DNA from: an uncultured Thermoleophilia bacterium
GTDB lineage: Bacteria; Actinomycetota; Thermoleophilia; UBA2241
Direction: 5' to 3'
Length of the DNA: 6,017 nucleotides
Assembly: GCA_903921965.1 (NCBI GenBank)
Contig: CAIXSE010000352.1
Coordinates: forward strand, 1-6,017
Position 1 is the stretch's first letter. Each line of letters begins with the position of its first letter. Under the pieces are notes generated by a model. That model was not told the origin of the DNA. It saw only the letters and a program-made list of their open reading frames with translations, and did not search any database. Shown one piece after another: positions 1 to 6,017 of this stretch. The position numbers and the translations under genes are program-made.

Positions 1-1137
1 CAGATCGACCCCGACGTCGTCTGCGCCTACCCGATCACGCCGCAGACCGAGGTCGTGCAGATCTACGCGCAGTTCGTGGCCGACGGCGAGGTCGGCACCG
101 AGTTCGTGACGGTCGAGAGCGAGCACTCGGCGATGAGCGCCGTCATCGGCTCCGCCGCCGGCGGCGCCCGCACCATGACGGCGACCTCCTCCCAGGGCTT
201 CGCCCTCATGTGGGAGGTCCTGTACGTGGCCGCCAGCTACCGGCTGCCGGTCGTCATGACCACCGTCAACCGCGCTCTGAGCGGCCCCATCAACATCCAC
301 TGCGACCACAGCGACACCATGGGCGGCCGCGACACCGGGTGGATCCAGCTGTACGGCGAGAACCACCAGGAGTGCTACGACAACTGCATCCAGGCCGTGA
401 AGATCGCGGAGCACATGGACGTGCGCCTGCCGGTCATGCACATGCTCGACGGCTACGTCATCAGCGGAGCCATCGGGCCGCTGCAGATGCTCACCAAGGA
501 CCAGGTGCAGGACTTCATCGGCCCGTACCGCGCCGTGAACCCCATGCTCGACACCAAGAAGCCGGTCACCGTGGGCCCGTTCGACGGCCTGCACGGCTGG
601 TACTTCGAGCACAAGGTGGCGCAGAACCGCGCCATGGACCGCTCCTTCAAGGTCATCGAAGAGGTCGCCGGCGAGTACGCCGAGATCAGCGGGCGCCACT
701 ACGGCCTCTACGACCCCTACATGATCGACGACGCCGAGATCGCCATCGTCGTGGTGGGCTCCACCGCCGGCACCACGCGCATGGTGGTCGACAAGCTGCG
801 CGCCGGCGGCGTGAAGGCCGGCATGATCCGCGTGCGCGCCTTCCGGCCGTTCCCGCACGAGCAGTACGCCGAGGCCCTGCAGAACTGCAAGGCCGTGGGC
901 GTGCTCGACCGCGCCGACTCCTCGGGCGCCCAGGGCGGCCCCGTGTTCCTCGAGACGCGCGCCGCGCTGTACGACTGCGACCCGCGCCCGCAGGTGCTGC
1001 CGTTCATCTACGGCCTCGGAGGCCGCGACATCTACCCCGCCAACATCGAGGACGCCTTCGCGCAGCTGCAGGCCGTGGCCGAGAGCGGCAAGCGGGCCTC
1101 CACCGAGCGCCGGTACCTGAACCTGCGCAAGGATTGA
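1..1137 (+). CDS. porA: 2-oxoacid:ferredoxin oxidoreductase, alpha subunit (PorA type), 5'-truncated
   Basis: Alpha subunit of a cytoplasmic thiamine-diphosphate enzyme that oxidatively decarboxylates a 2-oxoacid, most likely pyruvate, to acyl-CoA and CO2 while reducing ferredoxin. The frame is open from base 1 and 378 residues are visible. Family members of about 390-400 aa suggest some 20 N-terminal residues are missing. Seen directly: YPITPQT at visible residues 10-16, the substrate-binding signature near the start of PorA; the conserved block around GGRDTGW (108-114) in domain I; then a second domain with VGSTAGTTR (from about 252), DRADSSGAQGG (303-313) and GLGGRD (338-343), all PorA hallmarks. 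The GTG at 55 is not the start because the conserved YPITPQT lies upstream of it. No beta subunit (PorB, the ThDP-binding partner) follows, although it commonly does, so PorB must be upstream or elsewhere. Substrate is inferred: 2-oxoisovalerate or another 2-oxoacid cannot be excluded from this subunit alone. Confidence 0.92.
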   Translation, partial: QIDPDVVCAYPITPQTEVVQIYAQFVADGEVGTEFVTVESEHSAMSAVIGSAAGGARTMTATSSQGFALMWEVLYVAASYRLPVVMTTVNRALSGPINIHCDHSDTMGGRDTGWIQLYGENHQECYDNCIQAVKIAEHMDVRLPVMHMLDGYVISGAIGPLQMLTKDQVQDFIGPYRAVNPMLDTKKPVTVGPFDGLHGWYFEHKVAQNRAMDRSFKVIEEVAGEYAEISGRHYGLYDPYMIDDAEIAIVVVGSTAGTTRMVVDKLRAGGVKAGMIRVRAFRPFPHEQYAEALQNCKAVGVLDRADSSGAQGGPVFLETRAALYDCDPRPQVLPFIYGLGGRDIYPANIEDAFAQLQAVAESGKRASTERRYLNLRKD

Positions 1138-1156
1138 GCGACGCAGTGGACTCGAC

Positions 1157-1183
1157 GAGCGGTGCGGCGAAGCGGCACCGGTC
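1157..1183 (+). other. Imperfect hairpin in repeat unit 1
   Basis: The arms 1157-1168 and 1172-1183 flank the loop GAA and form 10 of 12 Watson-Crick pairs. The two mismatches are G1159-G1181 and G1166-G1174. CAGTG at 1144-1148 and CACTG at 1183-1187 are also mutually complementary and could form an alternative outer pairing. No T-run follows, so it is not a classical intrinsic terminator. Confidence 0.65.
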
Positions 1184-1207
1184 ACTGAACGACGAAGTTG
1201 ACTCAAC

Positions 1208-1234
1208 GGCCGGTGCGGCGCAGCCGCACCGGCC
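1208..1234 (+). other. Perfect 12-bp GC-rich hairpin in repeat unit 2
   Basis: GGCCGGTGCGGC (1208-1219) and GCCGCACCGGCC (1223-1234) are exact reverse complements around the loop GCA. This is the most stable predicted structure in the window. It ends 19 bases before the nuoE Shine-Dalgarno (1254-1260) and 32 bases before its ATG. Without a T-tract, intrinsic termination is unlikely. It is better read as a 3'-end stabiliser or processing barrier for the porA message, or a leader element upstream of nuoE; which one is inference. Confidence 0.75.
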
Positions 1235-1253
1235 ACTGACGACGATCTGATCC

Positions 1254-1260
1254 GAGGTGA
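1254..1260 (+). promoter_or_regulatory. Shine-Dalgarno for the nuoE-like gene
   Basis: GAGGTGA is a seven-base match to the anti-Shine-Dalgarno complement and sits 6 nt before the ATG at 1267. It fixes that start over the next in-frame ATG (1381), which has no such site. Confidence 0.85.
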
Positions 1261-1266
1261 GTCGCA

Positions 1267-2105
1267 ATGGCGCGACGCAACGGCAACAACGGCAGCGGCA
1301 GCGGCGCGGGAGTAGCGGAGCCCAGGGGCTCCGCTCTCTACGAGGTGCTCAAGGGCATCGACTTCGAGCGCCGCGAGCTGATGGACAAGCCTCGCGGCGT
1401 GGGCCTGTTCGACCTGGTGCGCGACAGGGACGGCGGCTACCGCTGCTACTCGTGCACCCTGTGCGAGCAGGCCTGCCCCGTCGACTGTATCGGCATCGAC
1501 TACAGCCCCGAGTACGAAGAGCACGTCTTCGACTACGAGGCCGAGCGCGCCGCGGCCCTCGCGACCCTTCCGGGCGAGAGCTGCGGCGCCCACGCCGCCT
1601 GCGTGATCGGCGACAAGCCGCTCGGCTACGTGCCGGAGATCGACATGAAGCTGTTCGACCCGGTCATCGCCGGCATCCGCAGCGGCTCCGGCCTCGTGCA
1701 GGCGCTGCACGCCACGCAGGAGGCCTACGGCTGGCTGCCGCGCGTGGCGCTCGAGAGCATCGCCGAGGAGATGCGCGTCCCCTTCTCGCGCGTGTACGGC
1801 GTCGCCACCTTCTACACGCAGTTCCGTCTCAACCCGGTCGGCAAGTACGTCATCGACGTGTGCATGGGCACCGCCTGCCACGTGGCCGGCGCCCCGCTGG
1901 TGGTCGAGGCCTTCAGCAACGAGCTCGAGATCCCGGTGGGCGGCACCACCGCCGACGGCCTCTTCACCCTCCAGACGGTGAACTGCGTCGGCGCCTGCGC
2001 CCTCGCCCCCGTCGTGCGCCTCGGCGACGACGAGACCTACGGGCGCATGGGCCCCAACGAGGCGCGCAAGCTGGTGCGCAAGCTCCGCAAGGCGGAGGTG
2101 CCGGC

Positions 2106-2109
<4 letters not shown>
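1267..2109 (+). CDS. nuoE: NuoE/HydC-like [2Fe-2S] subunit fused to an N-terminal [4Fe-4S] module
   Basis: Protein of 280 aa, clearly longer than the usual NuoE/HydC of about 155-180 aa. The C-terminal half (about residues 125-280) is the thioredoxin-fold NuoE domain: Cys199-x4-Cys204 and Cys240-x3-Cys244 are the four canonical ligands of its [2Fe-2S] cluster, and the VYGVATFYTQF segment (176-186) is typical of the family. The extra N-terminus begins with a Gly/Asn/Ser-rich stretch (about 5-15), then has Cys60-x2-Cys63-x2-Cys66-x3-Cys70-Pro, a [4Fe-4S] ferredoxin-type signature, with additional cysteines at 74, 106 and 112. Only one complete four-Cys motif is present, so a single cubane is predicted. 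Role: electron-transfer partner of the NADH-FMN subunit encoded next; the added cluster may extend the wire to ferredoxin. The stop overlaps the start of the next gene (ATGA). The symbol is family-level: this is not a complex I context. Confidence 0.88.
2094..2100 (+). promoter_or_regulatory. Shine-Dalgarno for the nuoF-like gene
   Basis: GGAGGTG lies within the last codons of the upstream gene, 5 nt before the ATG at 2106. The reading frame is open far upstream (to 1257), so this site together with the ATGA overlap is what defines the true start. Confidence 0.85.
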
Positions 2110-4006
<1,897 letters not shown>

Positions 4007-4010
<4 letters not shown>

Positions 4011-6017
4011 GTACCCGCACCAGGACGGCCGTCAAGGTCACCATCAACGGCCGTGAGCTCGGCGCCCGCGAGGGCGAGACCGTGCTCCAGGTCGCGAGGC
4101 GCGAGGGCATCCACATCCCCGCGCTGTGCCACCAGGAGGGCATGGACGCCTGGGGCGCCTGCCGCCTGTGCCTGGTCGAGGTCGAGGGCCTCGACAAACT
4201 CCAGGCAGCCTGCACCACCTGGGTCGCCGAAGGCATGGCCGTCAAGACCGACACGGCGCGCGTGCGTGCCCGCCGCGAGAGCTACCTCAAGATGTACCTC
4301 TCGGACCACAACTCGTACTGCGAGGCGCCGTGCTCGCACGCGTGCCCCACGCACATCGACATCCCCGCCTACATGGCGGCGCTGGCCGGCGGCGACGCCG
4401 CCGGCGCGGCCGCCATCGTGCGCGAGGAGCTGCCCTTCCCCGGCATCCTCGGGCGCGTCTGCAACCGCTACTGCGAGCCGGTCTGCCGGCGCGCCGAGGT
4501 GGACCAGCCTATCGCCATCTGCTCGCTGCACCGGGCGGCGGCCGACCACAGCGAGACGCGCCTTGTCCCCGGCGTACCCAGCGGCCGTCGCGTCGCCGTC
4601 GTCGGCGCCGGCGCGGCCGGGCTGGCCGCGGCCTGGTTCCTCACGGAGCGCGGCCACAGCGTCACCATCTACGACGCCAACCCCGAACCCGGCGGGACGC
4701 TGCGCTACAGCATCCCCGAGTTCCGCCTGCCGGGGAAGGTCGTGGAGAAGGAGCTCGCCCCGCTCTGGGAGGCGGGCGTGCGCTTCGTCGGCGAGGCCGA
4801 GCTCGGCTACGAGGTCGACACCGACGGCCTGCTCGACGCCGGCTTCGACGCCGTCGTCCTCAGCGTGGGCCGCTGGGAAGAGCCTCGGCACGTGCTCCCC
4901 GGCGACGAGGCGGCGCTCAAGGGTCTGGACCTGCTGAAGCGGGTGCGCGAGGGCAGGGCCGTCAAGTTCACGCAGAAGGTCGTCGTGATCGGCGACGGCC
5001 TCACGGCCGTCGACGTCGCCCGCACGGCGCGCCGCAAGGGCGCCAAAGAGGTCGTCGTGATCTCGCCCAACACCGCCGGCGACATCCCGGCCGGCGCCCG
5101 CGACCTCAAGAACGCCCTCGAGGAGGGCGTCAAGTTCGAGTGGAACACCCTCGCCAGGAAGGTCAAGGCGAAGGGCGGCAAGGCACAGGGTGTCGAGTGC
5201 GTGCGCGTGACCACCGAGAACGGCCACACCCACGAGGTCCGCGGCTCGCGCTTCGAGGTCGCGGCCGCGACCGTCGTCATGGCCACCGGCTACGCGCCGC
5301 GTCTCGGCGACAGCGCCGAGTACATCGCCGTCTCTCACGCCCGGCTGGAGGCCGACCCGCACACCGGCCGCACCGCCGACCCGGGCGTGTTCGCGGCCGG
5401 CGACGCCGTGGAGCGCACCGCGTCGGTCATCCACGCGGTGGCCGGCGGCAAGCGCGTGGCGCTGGCCATCGACGCCTGGCTGCGCGGCGAGGACCTCGAC
5501 GAGCTCGAGGCTCGCCTAGCCGCCTACAGGGAGCTGCCGTACCTCAGGCAGCTCAAGGCGGAACAGGCGCTCGGCGAGCTCGACCTGCGCCTCGTCGAGC
5601 GCGACCCCGTCTGGCTCAAGATGGGCGTGGCCGCCGAGCCGGCAGCCCGCGCGACCATGCCGAAGGTCGGCCGGCAGAAGCGCCTCACGGCCACCGACCT
5701 CGAGGTCGTGAAGGGCTACAGCCTGGCGGCGGCGCGCGCCGAGGCCATGCGCTGCCTGCAGTGCCAGTGCCCCAGCAACGGCGCCTGCGGCCTGCAGCGG
5801 CTGGGCGTCGAGTACGGCGTCACCGAGAACGACCTCGCGGTGAAGGGCAACCTCGTGCGCATGGTCGAGGCCCAGCACGAGCACCCGTTCATCCGCCGCG
5901 ACATGGAGCGCTGCATCGCCTGCGGGCGCTGCGTGCGCGTGTGCCGCGACGTCGCCGGCCCGGCCTGCTACGACTTCACGGGCCGGGGCTTCATGATGAA
6001 CGTCGACACGCCCTACG
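4007..6017 (+). CDS. NuoG/HydA/FdhA-type iron-sulfur subunit with inserted GltD/NfnL-like flavoprotein module, 3'-truncated
   Basis: Open from a GTG start to the window end: 670 residues, C-terminus missing. Domains in order: a NuoG/HydA-type [2Fe-2S] ferredoxin (Cys41-x10-Cys52-x2-Cys55-x13-Cys69); His101-x3-Cys105-x3-Cys109-x3-Cys113-Pro leading into a GltD-type Fe-S domain with Cys152/156/160; an FAD-binding GAGAAG (200-205) followed by the GltD hallmark LRYSIPEFRLP (232-242); a second dinucleotide fold with GDGLTA (329-334); and the FAD-closing PGVFAAGDA (459-467). Next come Cys583-x2-Cys586-x-Cys588-x5-Cys594-x-Leu-Gln, then Cys636-x2-Cys639-x2-Cys642-x3-Cys646 followed by FTGRGF, as in NuoG and HydA. 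Predicted role: the large subunit passing electrons between the NADH-FMN partner, an additional FAD and an unseen catalytic domain or ferredoxin. The lost C-terminus could carry a molybdopterin or H-cluster domain, so no single gene name is justified. Confidence 0.88.

Larger units (their letters stand above)
1140..1240 (+). repeat. Two tandem ~51-bp repeat units in the porA-nuoE gap
   Basis: Unit 1 spans 1140-1190 (51 bp) and unit 2 spans 1191-1240 (50 bp). A further GACGA at 1241-1245 looks like the start of a third copy. By hand alignment the units agree at 42 of 50 aligned positions, with eight substitutions and one single-base deletion. Each unit has a small dyad (1146-1156; 1197-1207) followed directly by a GC-rich inverted repeat with a 3-nt loop. 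Both units lie wholly between genes: after the porA TGA at 1135-1137 and before the nuoE Shine-Dalgarno. The repeat could be a dispersed extragenic palindrome, an mRNA processing or stability element, or a protein-binding array. The sequence alone does not decide between these. Confidence 0.85.

Noticed and set aside
55..57. GTG as the porA start codon
   Set aside because: The conserved YPITPQT motif is encoded upstream of it in the same open frame, so the gene enters the window already begun.
1198..1203. TTGACT as a -35 promoter box for the nuoE-like gene
   Set aside because: No -10-like sequence lies 16-18 bp downstream; that stretch is the GC-rich hairpin. The hexamer is part of the repeat's dyad and is TGGACT in unit 1.
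1208..1240. Rho-independent terminator after porA
   Set aside because: The stem is excellent but it is followed by CCACTGACGACG-type sequence with no run of T, so classical intrinsic termination is not supported.
210..1250. 346-codon + strand frame over porA and the repeat region
   Set aside because: Arg/His/Pro-rich shadow of porA. The apparent 17-residue protein repeat at its end is just the 51-bp DNA repeat read in an open frame.
1441..1500. A complete 2[4Fe-4S] ferredoxin domain in the NuoE-like protein
   Set aside because: Only one C-x2-C-x2-C-x3-C-P motif is present; Cys74, 106 and 112 do not form a second one.
1257..2105. Upstream extension of the nuoF-like reading frame
   Set aside because: The frame is open, but this part translates to an Arg/Gly-rich shadow of the NuoE-like gene. 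The real start is ATG 2106, with its own Shine-Dalgarno and an ATGA overlap.
4053..4937. 294-codon + strand frame
   Set aside because: Ser/Arg/Ala-rich off-frame shadow of the third subunit, whose true frame starts at 4007 and stays open to the window end.

Overview
This is a high-GC window (roughly 70% G+C by eye, codons ending almost always in G or C) with four genes, all on the + strand. They encode soluble, low-potential iron-sulfur flavoenzymes of anaerobic metabolism. The sequence suggests an anaerobic or fermentative high-GC bacterium. An anaerobic actinobacterial lineage or another high-GC anaerobe would fit, but no marker here fixes the taxon.

Layout. Positions 1-1137 hold the 3' part (all but about the first 20 codons) of a 2-oxoacid:ferredoxin oxidoreductase alpha subunit (PorA type). 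Positions 1138-1266 are non-coding and carry two diverged tandem copies of a ~51-bp unit, each able to fold into a GC-rich hairpin, followed by a strong Shine-Dalgarno. Then come three tightly packed genes: 1267-2109, a NuoE-like subunit with an N-terminal [4Fe-4S] module; 2106-4010, a HydB/HndC-type NuoF-like NADH-FMN subunit with extra N- and C-terminal iron-sulfur domains; and 4007-6017, the first 670 codons of a large subunit that runs off the window. The last three genes overlap by four bases (ATGA, GTGA) and are almost certainly translationally coupled.

How they work together. PorA-type enzymes oxidise a 2-oxoacid (probably pyruvate) and reduce ferredoxin. The three-gene set is not respiratory complex I. 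Its NuoF homologue has the [2Fe-2S] head and 2x[4Fe-4S] tail seen in electron-bifurcating or confurcating hydrogenases and formate dehydrogenases (HydABC, HndABCD, Hyl/FdhF2; the wider 'Bfu' family). The complex would therefore couple NAD(H), ferredoxin and a third redox partner. The most distinctive part is the third subunit. A complete GltD/NfnL-like flavoprotein module (Fe-S domain, FAD site, pyridine-nucleotide site) sits inside a NuoG/HydA-type N-terminus, exactly at the motif that would normally hold the His-ligated cluster, so half the motif lies before the insert and half after. A second flavin in the complex is thus predicted. Its pyridine-nucleotide site lacks the usual arginine pair for NADP. 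The terminal catalytic domain of this subunit (H-cluster, molybdopterin, or none) is beyond the window and decides what the complex finally does.

No tRNA, rRNA, CRISPR array, insertion sequence or origin is visible.
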